Assembly (NCBI GenBank): GCA_946405105.1
Contig: CAMJFY010000011.1
Span: forward strand, 1 to 51,546
Source: an uncultured Caryophanales bacterium
Lineage (GTDB): Bacteria; Bacillota_I; Bacilli_A; Acholeplasmatales; Anaeroplasmataceae
DNA length: 51,546 nucleotides
Direction of reading: 5' to 3'
The notes below the pieces were generated by a model, which was not told where the DNA came from, searched no databases, and saw nothing but the letters and a program-made list of their open reading frames with translations. Numbering within the stretch: the first letter of the stretch is position 1; the number at the start of each line of letters is the position of its first letter. Below are positions 28,052-38,232 of the stretch, piece after piece. Both the position numbers and the translations under genes were made by a program.

Positions 28052-29314
28052 ATGAGAGCTCTTTTAGTGGGTGTTACAACTAAATATGATAGATATGACA
28101 TTGATTATTCCCTTGATGAGCTAAAGAATCTTGCAAAATCATTAGATTATGAGGTTGTAGGAAGAATTACTCAATCATTAGATACTCCTAATCCTGCAAC
28201 TTATATAGGAAAAGGAAAGCTACAGGAAATAATATTAAATATTCTTGCTAACTCAATTGATGTTGTTATATTTAATGATGAATTATCTCCAGTTCAATTA
28301 AGAAATATTAGTGAAGAGCTAAATGTTGAAGTAATGGATAGAACCTATCTAATACTTAAAATATTTGAGCTTCGTGCTAAATCAAAAGAATCTAAAATAG
28401 AAATTAAATTAACTAAAGATCTATATTTATTACCTAGAATCCAATTCTTACGAGAAAAACAATCTCGTATCGGTGGTGGCGCATCTACTGCTACTCGTGG
28501 TGCTGGTGAAACTCAAAAAGAATTAGATAGAAGGCATTTAATGCTAGAAATAAATAAGCTTAAATACGATCTAGATAATATAAGGACAATGAAAATTAAT
28601 CAAATTGAAAAAAGAAAAAGAAATGATATTCCAATTGTCGCATTAGTAGGATATACTAACGCAGGAAAATCATCTACTATGAATTCTATTTTACAATATA
28701 TTAATTCTTCTAAAAATAAAGAGGTATTAGAAAAGAATCAATTGTTCTCTACTTTATATACATATAATAGATTAATTAGCTATAACAAAATTGATTTTAT
28801 GCTAGTAGATACGATCGGATTTGTATCAAAGCTTCCACATAATTTAATTCATTCATTCTATTCTACATTACAAGAAATAAAAAATGCTGATTTTATAATT
28901 CATGTTGTAGATTCTTCTACTCCATACATAAATCAGCAAATAACAGTCGTTTTTGAGGTTTTAAACCAAATTGGAGCGAATAATATACCATCTATATTTT
29001 TATTAAATAAATGGGATAAAACATTAAATAAATATATGGATACTCCAGGATATAAATCTATTAAATATTCTAATAAAACTAAAGAAAATATAGATCTATT
29101 ATTACAAACTATATTAGAAGAAATATCTCCTTCATTTATCCACGCAAAAATAATTGTTCCATATAATAGAGGAGATTTAATAAATATAGCTGAAGAAAAA
29201 TGCCAAATATCTAATAAATCTTATGAAGAAAATGGAACATATTATGAATTAGAAATACCTAAAAAATTATATCAATTATTTCAAGAATATGACATTGATA
29301 CATTTGTATCATAA
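28052..29314 (+). CDS. hflX: GTPase HflX
   Basis: HflX is a ribosome-associated GTPase that splits stalled or inactive 70S ribosomes after stress. The N-terminal HflX domain has NPATYIGKGKLQE near residue 50 and the glycine-rich IGGGASTATRGAGETQKELDRR near 138-160. The G domain carries GYTNAGKSS (G1), DTIGFVSKLP (G3) and NKWD (G4). The protein of about 420 residues has the usual length. ATG 28052 is preceded by GGATGTGAT, one base off the perfect SD, with 7-nt spacing; the GTG at 28040 lacks room for one. It is monocistronic, ending at the terminator 29320-29348. Confidence 0.95.
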   Translation: MRALLVGVTTKYDRYDIDYSLDELKNLAKSLDYEVVGRITQSLDTPNPATYIGKGKLQEIILNILANSIDVVIFNDELSPVQLRNISEELNVEVMDRTYLILKIFELRAKSKESKIEIKLTKDLYLLPRIQFLREKQSRIGGGASTATRGAGETQKELDRRHLMLEINKLKYDLDNIRTMKINQIEKRKRNDIPIVALVGYTNAGKSSTMNSILQYINSSKNKEVLEKNQLFSTLYTYNRLISYNKIDFMLVDTIGFVSKLPHNLIHSFYSTLQEIKNADFIIHVVDSSTPYINQQITVVFEVLNQIGANNIPSIFLLNKWDKTLNKYMDTPGYKSIKYSNKTKENIDLLLQTILEEISPSFIHAKIIVPYNRGDLINIAEEKCQISNKSYEENGTYYELEIPKKLYQLFQEYDIDTFVS

Positions 29315-29319
29315 CAAAC

Positions 29320-29348
29320 AAAGGCCGATGAAATTCATCGACCTTTTT
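29320..29348 (+). terminator. Terminator of hflX
   Basis: AAAGG-C-CGATGAA pairs with TTCATCG-A-CCTTT around one C/A mismatch, followed by TTTTTCG on the plus strand. It sits between the convergent hflX and giant lipoprotein genes. The minus-strand tail is weaker but could also serve the lipoprotein gene. Confidence 0.8.
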
Positions 29349-29367
29349 CGTTTATTTACTTCTTTTA

Positions 29368-32300
29368 TTATTCTGTTATTGGTTCTGTCATTAAAGTCCA
29401 AATAACTGGATTTCCATCAACATCGAAATGCCAATAATTTCCTTCAGATGCAGGAGCTGTTTCAGAATAATAATATACTTCATAATTTGAAATAGAAACT
29501 GTTACATTTGACCATTGTGTTTCATTTCCATAATATAAATAATATGTTGTACCATCATTATCATATGCCGCATTTGTTGCTATTTCTGTTACACTAACAG
29601 GAATTGTAATATAGAAAGTATCTGATGCATGATTATATCCTGATGCACCAAATACTTCATAATTAATAATAGTCATTGTAGAATCTTTATCAATAATTAC
29701 ACATTGTAATGTTGTTGGATTCCAGAATGAATATGGTTTAATATTTGTAACACTTGCTGGAATATATATTTTTTCAACACATATGCCTCTAAAATTATAT
29801 GAACCAATTTCAATTAAATTATCAGGGAAAATTAATTCTTTTTGGTAATAATTATAATATTGATCAGTCATTAAAGATATTGAGAATGCTGATTCATCAA
29901 TATATTCAAGTAATGATCCTTCTTCGAATGTTAAAGTTTTACAACAAATACTATAGAATGCATAACCATAAATATGTTTAACATTTTTAGAAATTATTAT
30001 ATTACCAAGTGTTAAACCTTCAAATGCATATCCACCTATTTCAGTAACATTTGATGGAATAACTATATCTACATCTTCTCCTGATTCACCAGAATATTTA
30101 ACTAATATGATTTCACTACCTGTATCTATATATGTAAATCCATTGTCATCTGTAATAAATACTGATTCACCAGAATTTGAACTATAAATATTTACAGCGT
30201 ACTTAGCAATTTCACCATAAGTATCTGAACCAATTGTTAATACTAGAGATGAATCATTTTTGATTTCATAAATATGTGCATCACTAAATGCTCCATCTTC
30301 TATTGTACGTAGATTTGCGCCTAATTCAAAGCTTAATAATCCACATTTTTTAAATGCATAAGTGTCAATTGTTTCAATATTATTCTCGCCACTAAAATTA
30401 AATTCTTTTAATGATGATTCGAATGCACTAGCTCCAATTGTTTGCAAGCCAGAACCAACAGTAATACATAAGTCATGAATATTGAAGAATGCACCAGCTC
30501 CAATAGATACTACACTATCAGGTAATACAACATTAGTTAATTTATAGCATTGACTAAACGCATCATTACCAATAATTTCTAGCTTTTCATTAAATACAAC
30601 TTCTTCTAAATAATAATAAGAATAATAGAATGAACTATTATCAAGAACTCTAATATTTTCTCCTAAAGTTATCTTCTTAATATCCGTATAAGCGAATGCA
30701 TATTTACAAACAATTGTGAAATAATCAGGAATAATTAGATGTTCTTTTTCGCTTCCTAGATATTTAATTAGATATACTTCATCTTCATAATCAAATCTAA
30801 TGAAATCATCTTCTTCTGAAATATATGATTCAAATTCACCTTCTGTAACTATTCTCTTTGCATTTAAAGCAACTTGACCATAAGTAGCATCTCCAGGCGT
30901 TAATACAAGAGATGATTTATTATAAATTTCAACAAGAGAATAACAATCATCAAATACAGAACCGCCTTTTATTGTTGTAACTGAACTACCTATTGTTAAT
31001 GTTGTTAATAACTTACAGCTATAGAACGCCTGAGTTCCAATTGTTTCGACTGAATCTCCAATCACAACAGTTCGTAAATTATAACAGCTTTGGAATGCAT
31101 ATGAACCTATTTCTGTAACTGAATCTCCAATTATAACATTACGTAAATTAGTACAATAATAGAATGCATATGAACCAATTGATAATACATGATCAGATAT
31201 TATTATTTCTTCAACTTTATCATTATAACTGAATGCATTTTCTTCAATTGAAGTTACATAATTTGGTATTGTAACTTCTTTTTCATCACCAATATATTTT
31301 AATAATTTAGTTACAGAACTTGATTCATGATATAAAACAAATCCATCTTTAATTTCAGTCTTATATGCTTCTTCACCTTGGAATAAATATGTAGAAGAAT
31401 TGATTGGAACTAATCCATAATCAACTTCTCCTTCTGCTAATCTTAATATTGATTTATTAAATACATAACTTAATGTAGTCGAGAATGCATATTCATCAAT
31501 TTGATATACTGATTCACCAATAACGATAGTTGTTAAATTGTCGTTACCATAGAATGCTTCTGAACCAACCTTTTCAACATTATTTCCTAAATTGATGAAG
31601 TTTAATTTATTATAAGCAAATGCATTATTTTTTATTTCAATTAATGAATCAGGTAATTCCATTATTGAAATATGACAATAATAAAATGCGTATTCACCAA
31701 TTGTTTCAAGAATTGAATCTTCTTCAAATGTTACTTTTGTAGCATAAGCATTATAGAATGTCTCATCTTTAATTTCAGAAACATTATTACAAATAATGAT
31801 TTCATCTATATTAGAATTATAGAATCCTTTTTCTCTCCTTGAATTAACACCATCTACATAATATAATGTAGCTATTTTTGCATTTTGGAATGGATAATAT
31901 CCAAATTCAACATCAATGCCTTCTTCGAATGCTACTGATTCTATTTGTCTAAATTGGAATGCATATTGACCAATATATGTTAATGATACTGGGAATAAAA
32001 TTGGAGTTATTACAATATCATCTTCTTCATTTAATGCAAATGCACTTTCTCCAATTGTTTCAATTTTAGAACCTTCTTCAAAATATAATGTATTGAAATG
32101 AACATATTTAAATGCACAATTACCAATTTCTTTAACACTACTTGGTATTGAAATAACATCATAAACAACGTCATTTTCGTAGTCATTATTATAAGAGAAT
32201 GCATCTGATCCAATAGTCTCAAGAACTGAATCATCTTCAAATGCTATTTCATCAAATACAATATTATAGAATGCATTTGATGAAATTGTTATAACTGTAT

Positions 32301-35300
32301 TAGGAATTGCATTTATTGTGGCATTTATTAGAATATCATTTGAGAATGCATTTGATCCAATTGTTTCAAGATTATCTGACAGATGAATAATTTCGAGTCC
32401 AGAATTTGTAAATGCAGATCCACCAATATCAGTTACAGAATCTGGTAATAATAATGAATTATTTTCAAATTTAGTAAATGCAAATGCTTCAGAGTTAATA
32501 GTTTCTAATTTTGAATTAAAATAAATAGATATTTCATTTGGCAAATTGTAGAATGCTCTAGAACCAATTGATTTAACATTATCACCTAACCTAATAGTTT
32601 TAATATTTGCTTCACTAAATGCATATCCAGCAATATCAGTTACAATATTTGGAATAACTAAATCTTCTGTTTCTTCACCATCTTTAAATCCTTCAATACT
32701 CAAATATTCGTCTGACGAAGAATATATAAATGGTTTTAATTCTTCGTTTTCTATTGTCTTAATATAGAAATAAATATCTTCAGTTACAGTAAATGAATAA
32801 GTTGCTCCTATATAATTATCATCTGCATTATAAATACCATCAAAAGTATAAGCTAAATTATTATCAAATTCAGGTATTACTTCTAACTCAGTTCCATATT
32901 TATAATTACCACCTAAATTGATTGAAACATGATCATCACAATCAATATGAACATCATAATAAATTCTATTATAATATAATTCAATTACTGTAGAGCCATC
33001 TCCTTTAATTATAAGATCATAATAAGAGAAAAGTTCAAATCCAGTTCTTTCTTTATAATTTTTATAGAATGAATTATAACTGAAATTTGTATCTGTTGTA
33101 CCATATTCAATAATAGTTTCTTCTAATGTATATTCATCATCATTAATATTATTATAATAAATATTTATTGTATATTTTGTATTTGTGTTTGCTTCATATT
33201 GTGGATAAATATTTAATGATTCTGTTATTGGATTACTAAAATCATAATTGTATCCTGTTAAAGTGTAACCTGTTCTTGTCATATATGGAGCCTCTAAAGT
33301 AGTTCCATATTTAACAATCTTAGTATCTACAATATCACTTCTACCATTATCATCATAATTATAATAATTAATAGTTTTTCTTAATCTCTTAAAATAAATT
33401 TTAAATACAGTTGAATTATCTGGATTAACATATGCAGTTACAATTGAATTATTGTCTAATTCAAATCCAGTTGGAGTAGAATAATTATATGTATATTCTT
33501 TATCAACATATGTTTCAAAAGATGTTGTATTAAATAATGTATATTCATCATCATTAATATTTTCATAATAAATATAAACAGTACTATTAATTATATTTTT
33601 AGTCCAGATAGCTTCTAGGTCTAAATCTTGATCTACAAAATCATCAAAATTCCATGACCAGCTTTGATAATGCCAGTGATCTAAAGAATAACCTACCTTT
33701 GTTATTTCTGGCTTTTCTAATACTGTTCCATATTTTACAATCTTTGAATCAATTGTAACTCCTTCAACATTAGTTGTATAAGTAATATTATATCTTTTTC
33801 TCTTATAATATAGCTTTAATACTGTAGAACCATCTCCAGCAACTAATGCAGATGAGTTTGAAGCTTCTTCATAATAATCAAATCCATCATAAACAGATAC
33901 ATAACAATTATATGTATCATCAGTATATGCAGTATCATTAAATGAATTATCTTCATCTAATGTATACTCATCATCTAATAAATTTTCTTTATATACTTCA
34001 ACTCTTACTTTAACTTGATTCTTATTCCAGATAGCTCTTAAATTTAAATCTCTATCAACGCCAGCCTCAAAATCCCATGCCCAGCTTTCATAATGCCAGT
34101 GATCTAAAGAATAACCTACCTTTGTTACTTCAGGTTCTTCGATGATTGTTCCATATTTTACAACCTTTGAATCAATAGTAACACCTTCAACATTAGTATT
34201 AAAAGTAACATTATATCTATTTCTCTTATAATATAATTTTAAAACCAATGAATTATCAGGCTTTACATAGCCTGTTGGATTAGACATTTCTTCATATAAT
34301 GTATATCCAGTAAATGTATCAGCGCTACCTACTTCGCTACCCATTTGTGCAGTTTCTTCATATGAATATTCATCACTTAATGTATATTCATCATCATCTA
34401 AATTCTCAAAATAATATTCTGTACGATATTTTAAAGTTCGTGGATAAAATTCAACTGTTAATGTTCGTGAACTTGTGACTCCAGTAATTGTATTGCTATC
34501 AATGTATCCAATACCAGATAAATAATAACTAGAAATCTCATATCCAGGAGCATCTACTTCTGGAATTGTATATTTAGCCTCTATACCATATTTAAACTGC
34601 TTAGATTCAATATCAGCTGTATAATATCCAGATGAAGAATAATCAATTGTTATTAGAGTTCTCTTATAATAGAAATTTAATTCTGAAGTTCCGTCTCCAT
34701 TGATAATTACTGTCTCATTTGGATTTGTTAACTCCATACCATAATAACCAGTACTTGCTGAATAGCTAAATTCAGATCCTGCAGTTCCATAAGTTGGAAT
34801 AGATGTATATAATGTATATTCATCATCATAAGTATTTTCAAAATAATAATTAACTGTTACAGTAACATTATTCTTTGGTACGAAGAATGGATCTAGTACT
34901 AAATCAGAAGTTACTATATTATTAAAATCATAGCTAGCTCCATCTACAGTCCAACCTTGATGAGTATACCCTTCTTTTGATACTTCATATGATACTAATT
35001 TTTGACCATATTTAGCAGTTTCATTCTTATAAACTTGTCCATCAGCACCATTATATGTTATATTAAATCTCTTTCTCTTATAATAAACATTTAATTCTGT
35101 TTTACTATCATAAGAAATTGTACCTTCCATGATAGATTTTGTTGTATCTAATTCAAATCCTTCAGGCTTAACATCTGATGCACTAATTGCCTCATCAGTA
35201 TTTCCAGTTAAAGTCTTACTATATTCACTAGATAATGTATATTCATCATTATCAACATTTTCCAAATAATAATTAATCTTATATTGGATACCTTCATTAG

Positions 35301-36015
35301 CTTCCCAGTTGGCAACTAAATCAAGATTCTTGTTAACAGGTTGTGTAAAATCATAAACCTGATTATTGTTTGTCCAGTTAATTAATGTATAACCATTTTT
35401 AACAATATTAGGTTGTGACACAACTGTACCATATTTTACTGTTTGTGAATCAATTGGTAATCCATTATTTGTTGTGTAATCAATAGTATATGTATTTCTA
35501 TCGTAATATACCTTAATTACATTATTGGTTTCATCAATTGATTGTTCAATAGTACTATTAATACATGAAAATCCAGTAAATGATTTTATTGTTGGTGTTA
35601 CAGTACTATATTCTGTAGTAGAAAAATGTGATGTACTATCATCATCTTTTGTATATCCATCATTATCAAGATTCTGTAAATAATATTCAATAGAATAATC
35701 AACATTCTTCTTGTAATAAACTGCTACTACATATACGTCTTCACCATTTAAAGAATAGCTACTCCAAACACCTTCATAGCCTTCCTTTTTAGGAACGCCA
35801 ATTTCAATAATGCTAGTGTCGCCATCTTTGTAATCAATACTACTTACAACTTTTCCATCCACAACATAATATACTGTGTGAACACCGGCTGGCTTTGTTT
35901 GATTCTGCTGTTCTGAACTGTTGTTGCTATCAGTTTTTTTAGAACTACAGCCTGAAACTGAAGTGACTGCCATACCAGCTACCAACAAGCCTAAAAGAAT
36001 TGTTTTCTTCTTCAT
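29368..36015 (-). CDS. Giant surface lipoprotein with InlB-type B-repeats and BspA-type leucine-rich repeats
   Basis: The 2215-residue protein starts with a lipoprotein signal and the lipobox VSGC (Cys23). Residues about 45-1100 alternate two modules. One is a MucBP-like unit beginning Y-x-ENLDDDEYTL, with about seven copies that end in LYYKR or similar. The other is a Listeria/Bacteroides InlB B-repeat unit, KYGTxxxxPxxxxxGYxxxxW. Residues about 1105-2150 are a tandem run of BspA-type LRR units (IGSxAFxxCxxLxxVxIGDSVxxI). The tail, YYYSETAPASEGNYWHFDVDG, is typical of BspA-like proteins. It has its own promoter and GAGGGG site. Such proteins usually act as adhesins or binding surfaces; the ligand is unknown. 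No LPXTG anchor is seen, so lipid anchoring at the N-terminus is expected. Confidence 0.88.
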   Translation of the reverse strand: MKKKTILLGLLVAGMAVTSVSGCSSKKTDSNNSSEQQNQTKPAGVHTVYYVVDGKVVSSIDYKDGDTSIIEIGVPKKEGYEGVWSSYSLNGEDVYVVAVYYKKNVDYSIEYYLQNLDNDGYTKDDDSTSHFSTTEYSTVTPTIKSFTGFSCINSTIEQSIDETNNVIKVYYDRNTYTIDYTTNNGLPIDSQTVKYGTVVSQPNIVKNGYTLINWTNNNQVYDFTQPVNKNLDLVANWEANEGIQYKINYYLENVDNDEYTLSSEYSKTLTGNTDEAISASDVKPEGFELDTTKSIMEGTISYDSKTELNVYYKRKRFNITYNGADGQVYKNETAKYGQKLVSYEVSKEGYTHQGWTVDGASYDFNNIVTSDLVLDPFFVPKNNVTVTVNYYFENTYDDEYTLYTSIPTYGTAGSEFSYSASTGYYGMELTNPNETVIINGDGTSELNFYYKRTLITIDYSSSGYYTADIESKQFKYGIEAKYTIPEVDAPGYEISSYYLSGIGYIDSNTITGVTSSRTLTVEFYPRTLKYRTEYYFENLDDDEYTLSDEYSYEETAQMGSEVGSADTFTGYTLYEEMSNPTGYVKPDNSLVLKLYYKRNRYNVTFNTNVEGVTIDSKVVKYGTIIEEPEVTKVGYSLDHWHYESWAWDFEAGVDRDLNLRAIWNKNQVKVRVEVYKENLLDDEYTLDEDNSFNDTAYTDDTYNCYVSVYDGFDYYEEASNSSALVAGDGSTVLKLYYKRKRYNITYTTNVEGVTIDSKIVKYGTVLEKPEITKVGYSLDHWHYQSWSWNFDDFVDQDLDLEAIWTKNIINSTVYIYYENINDDEYTLFNTTSFETYVDKEYTYNYSTPTGFELDNNSIVTAYVNPDNSTVFKIYFKRLRKTINYYNYDDNGRSDIVDTKIVKYGTTLEAPYMTRTGYTLTGYNYDFSNPITESLNIYPQYEANTNTKYTINIYYNNINDDEYTLEETIIEYGTTDTNFSYNSFYKNYKERTGFELFSYYDLIIKGDGSTVIELYYNRIYYDVHIDCDDHVSINLGGNYKYGTELEVIPEFDNNLAYTFDGIYNADDNYIGATYSFTVTEDIYFYIKTIENEELKPFIYSSSDEYLSIEGFKDGEETEDLVIPNIVTDIAGYAFSEANIKTIRLGDNVKSIGSRAFYNLPNEISIYFNSKLETINSEAFAFTKFENNSLLLPDSVTDIGGSAFTNSGLEIIHLSDNLETIGSNAFSNDILINATINAIPNTVITISSNAFYNIVFDEIAFEDDSVLETIGSDAFSYNNDYENDVVYDVISIPSSVKEIGNCAFKYVHFNTLYFEEGSKIETIGESAFALNEEDDIVITPILFPVSLTYIGQYAFQFRQIESVAFEEGIDVEFGYYPFQNAKIATLYYVDGVNSRREKGFYNSNIDEIIICNNVSEIKDETFYNAYATKVTFEEDSILETIGEYAFYYCHISIMELPDSLIEIKNNAFAYNKLNFINLGNNVEKVGSEAFYGNDNLTTIVIGESVYQIDEYAFSTTLSYVFNKSILRLAEGEVDYGLVPINSSTYLFQGEEAYKTEIKDGFVLYHESSSVTKLLKYIGDEKEVTIPNYVTSIEENAFSYNDKVEEIIISDHVLSIGSYAFYYCTNLRNVIIGDSVTEIGSYAFQSCYNLRTVVIGDSVETIGTQAFYSCKLLTTLTIGSSVTTIKGGSVFDDCYSLVEIYNKSSLVLTPGDATYGQVALNAKRIVTEGEFESYISEEDDFIRFDYEDEVYLIKYLGSEKEHLIIPDYFTIVCKYAFAYTDIKKITLGENIRVLDNSSFYYSYYYLEEVVFNEKLEIIGNDAFSQCYKLTNVVLPDSVVSIGAGAFFNIHDLCITVGSGLQTIGASAFESSLKEFNFSGENNIETIDTYAFKKCGLLSFELGANLRTIEDGAFSDAHIYEIKNDSSLVLTIGSDTYGEIAKYAVNIYSSNSGESVFITDDNGFTYIDTGSEIILVKYSGESGEDVDIVIPSNVTEIGGYAFEGLTLGNIIISKNVKHIYGYAFYSICCKTLTFEEGSLLEYIDESAFSISLMTDQYYNYYQKELIFPDNLIEIGSYNFRGICVEKIYIPASVTNIKPYSFWNPTTLQCVIIDKDSTMTIINYEVFGASGYNHASDTFYITIPVSVTEIATNAAYDNDGTTYYLYYGNETQWSNVTVSISNYEVYYYSETAPASEGNYWHFDVDGNPVIWTLMTEPITE
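33601..33785 (-). repeat. Internal DNA repeat, copy B
   Basis: This segment and 34024-34210 are near-identical at DNA level, offset by 423 bp (141 codons, in frame). Both encode the B-repeat segment with VEGVTIDSK and TKVGYSLDHWHY. The similarity is much closer than between other modules of the protein, indicating a recent duplication or gene conversion. Confidence 0.8.
34024..34210 (-). repeat. Internal DNA repeat, copy A
   Basis: Partner of 33601-33785. Runs of more than 40 bases around 34100-34130 differ by few or no bases from the other copy. In-frame spacing keeps the reading frame intact, so recombination between copies would add or remove one 141-residue module. Confidence 0.8.
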
Positions 36016-36063
36016 TTCTCTACCCCTCGTATTTAAAAATTATTTATTGCAAAATACACGTTA

Positions 36064-36093
36064 ATTATAATATATAATTACTGTATTTTTCAA
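36064..36093 (-). promoter_or_regulatory. Promoter of the giant lipoprotein gene
   Basis: On the minus strand -35 TTGAAA (36088-36093), 18 nt, then -10 TATAAT (36064-36069), between the metG terminator and the ATG. The gene is therefore independent of metG. Confidence 0.6.
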
Positions 36094-36120
36094 GATGTCT
36101 GGAAATAATAACACATATAA

Positions 36121-36147
36121 AAATAAAAAAGCACCGAAGTGCTTTTA
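36121..36147 (-). terminator. Terminator of metG
   Basis: On the minus strand AAAAGCAC-TTCG-GTGCTTTT, an 8-bp stem with a UUCG tetraloop, followed by TTATTTTTAT. It lies right behind the metG stop. Confidence 0.9.
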
Positions 36148-38067
36148 TTATCTTATGATATCTCCAGGATTACATTTATCAATATTTACTAATTCTAAAT
36201 ATGAATCTGCCTCATCAGAACCACATAGTAACATACCATGAGATTCTTCTCCTCTTAATTTAATAGCCTTTAAGTTTTTAACAACAATTACTTTCTTACC
36301 TACTAAATCTTCAGGGTTATAGAATTTAGCAATACCAGAAACTATTTGTCTTACCTCTGTGCCTATATTAATTTTAAATACTAATAATTTATCAGCCTTT
36401 GGATGCTTTTTAGCTTCAACAATTTGTCCAACAACAAGCTTAACCTTTTCAAATGTTTCAATATCAATTTCATCTTCTGCTTGTGCTGTAACTTGAGCTT
36501 GTTTAGCTGCTTCAGCTGCTGAAACCTTTTCCATAATTTCATTAACATCTAATCTTTGGAATAATACATCACATTTAGAAACTAAATAATCTTTTTCTAA
36601 TCCAAATGATAAGCTACTAAAATCAGTATTCTTAGTATTTAGCGCAGTATATACCTTATTTGCTGTATCAGGAATTGCTGGTTCTAATAATACTGAACCA
36701 ATTCTAATTGATTCTAATAAATTATATAAAACATTCATTAATACATCTTTCTTAGATTCATCCTTAGCTAATGCCCAAGGTGCTGTTTCATCAATGTATT
36801 TATTAGCTTGTCTTAATAATTTCATTGCTTCTTCTAATGCATCAGCAACTCTAAATTGATCCATTAATTCTTTATATTTCTTAACAGATTCATTAATAAC
36901 ATTAGCTAATTCATCATCAAATTCTGTTTTAGTACCCTTTGTTACTTTAGAATCACCAAAATACTTTTTAACCATTGCGATAGTTCTATTAACTAAATTA
37001 CCATATGTATTAGCTAAATCTGAATTTGTTCTTTCACATACAAGTTCATATGTAATATTACCATCTTGTGCAAATGGGATTTCATGTAATACATAATATC
37101 TTACAGCATCAACACCAAAATATGATGTTAAATCATCTGTATATAATACATTATTTTTAGATTTTGACATCTTATTATGATTTGTTAAAATCCATGGATG
37201 TCCAAATACTTGTTTAGGTAAAGGTAGGTCTAAAGACATTAACATAATTGGCCAATAAATTGTATGGAATCTTAAGATATCCTTACCAATTAAATGAACA
37301 TCACAAGGCCAATATTTATTATATAATTCACCATTGTTTCCATTAACATCATAGCCTAAACCTGTAATATAGTTCATTAGGGCATCAATCCAAACATAGA
37401 TTACATGCTTTGGATCAGATATAACTGGGATACCCCACTTATATGATGTACGAGAAACACAAAGATCAGGGATTGGGTTCTTTAAGAAATTGTTAATCAT
37501 TTCATTCTTTCTAGATTCTGGTTCAATGAATTTAGGATTATCGTTAATATAATCTAATAATCTCTTTCTATATGGCTCTAGCTTTAAGAAATAGCATTCC
37601 TCACTATTTTTAGTTACTGTTGCACCACAATCTGGGCACTTACCATCAACTAAATCCTTCTCAGTGAAATATGATTCACAATCAACACAATAATATCCTT
37701 CATATACACCCTTATAGATATCGCCCTTCTTTAGCATCTTTTCAAATGCTTCAGCAACTATCTTCTCATGGTCTTTATCTGTTGTACGAATAAAATGATC
37801 ATATTTTACATTCATTAAATCGTATGTGTCTCTTAATTCCTTTGATACCTTATCAACATGAGCCTTTGGTGTAGTACCAGCCTTAATAGCTTTTTGTTCT
37901 ATCTTTTGACCATGCTCATCTGTTCCGGTTTGGAAATATGTGTCATATCCATCTTTTTTCTTATATCTTACAATACAATCTGCCAAAATTGCTTCATATA
38001 CATTTCCAATATGTGGCTTTGATGAAGTATAGGCAATTGCGGTAGTTAAGTAAAATTTCTTAGCCAT
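36148..38067 (-). CDS. metG: Methionyl-tRNA synthetase
   Basis: MetRS charges tRNA-Met with methionine. The 639-residue class I enzyme has HIGN at residues 19-22, a zinc knuckle YCVDCESYF...GKCPDCG near 126-147 (two CxxC pairs), and KMSKSKNN near 298-305. The C-terminal EMAP-II/Trbp-like tRNA-binding domain is at about 535-639 (KVKLVVGQIVEAKKHPKADKLLVF). It matches the long Bacillus form. It has a near-consensus promoter and GGGAGG before the ATG. metG follows the rsmI block in B. subtilis too; here a lipoprotein and a thioredoxin-like gene lie in between. Confidence 0.97.
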   Translation of the reverse strand: MAKKFYLTTAIAYTSSKPHIGNVYEAILADCIVRYKKKDGYDTYFQTGTDEHGQKIEQKAIKAGTTPKAHVDKVSKELRDTYDLMNVKYDHFIRTTDKDHEKIVAEAFEKMLKKGDIYKGVYEGYYCVDCESYFTEKDLVDGKCPDCGATVTKNSEECYFLKLEPYRKRLLDYINDNPKFIEPESRKNEMINNFLKNPIPDLCVSRTSYKWGIPVISDPKHVIYVWIDALMNYITGLGYDVNGNNGELYNKYWPCDVHLIGKDILRFHTIYWPIMLMSLDLPLPKQVFGHPWILTNHNKMSKSKNNVLYTDDLTSYFGVDAVRYYVLHEIPFAQDGNITYELVCERTNSDLANTYGNLVNRTIAMVKKYFGDSKVTKGTKTEFDDELANVINESVKKYKELMDQFRVADALEEAMKLLRQANKYIDETAPWALAKDESKKDVLMNVLYNLLESIRIGSVLLEPAIPDTANKVYTALNTKNTDFSSLSFGLEKDYLVSKCDVLFQRLDVNEIMEKVSAAEAAKQAQVTAQAEDEIDIETFEKVKLVVGQIVEAKKHPKADKLLVFKINIGTEVRQIVSGIAKFYNPEDLVGKKVIVVKNLKAIKLRGEESHGMLLCGSDEADSYLELVNIDKCNPGDIIR

Positions 38068-38101
38068 AATAAGACCTCCCGTCTTTTTAATATACCCATA
38101 A

Positions 38102-38130
38102 ATTATAACAAATTAATGATTAATAATCAA
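38102..38130 (-). promoter_or_regulatory. Promoter of metG
   Basis: On the minus strand -35 TTGATT (38125-38130), 17 nt, then -10 TATAAT (38102-38107). The leader of about 30 nt is too short for a T-box or SAM riboswitch. Confidence 0.7.
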
Positions 38131-38193
38131 TTTTTAAAAGTATTTTAAAAATAATTTTATATTTTACTTGTTTTTATATAGAAATAATAATCA

Positions 38194-38220
38194 AATTAGG
38201 CACCAGCTTGGTGCCTAATT
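38194..38220 (-). terminator. Terminator-like inverted repeat after the 276-residue lipoprotein
   Basis: A perfect 12-bp stem (AATTAGGCACCA with TGGTGCCTAATT, 3-nt loop) lies directly behind the stop. The following T-tract is interrupted (TTGATTATTATTT), so termination may be less complete than elsewhere. Confidence 0.7.
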
Positions 38221-38232
38221 AGTTTAATATAA

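Noticed and set aside
29368-32700. Regular short repeats with a period of about 69 nt
   Set aside because: They look array-like at first but code in frame for LRR units (GxxAFxxC/Y). Spacers are not unique and the repeats are imperfect, so this is not a CRISPR array.
38086-38190. T-box or SAM riboswitch upstream of metG
   Set aside because: The promoter is about 35 nt from the ATG and leaves no room for either.
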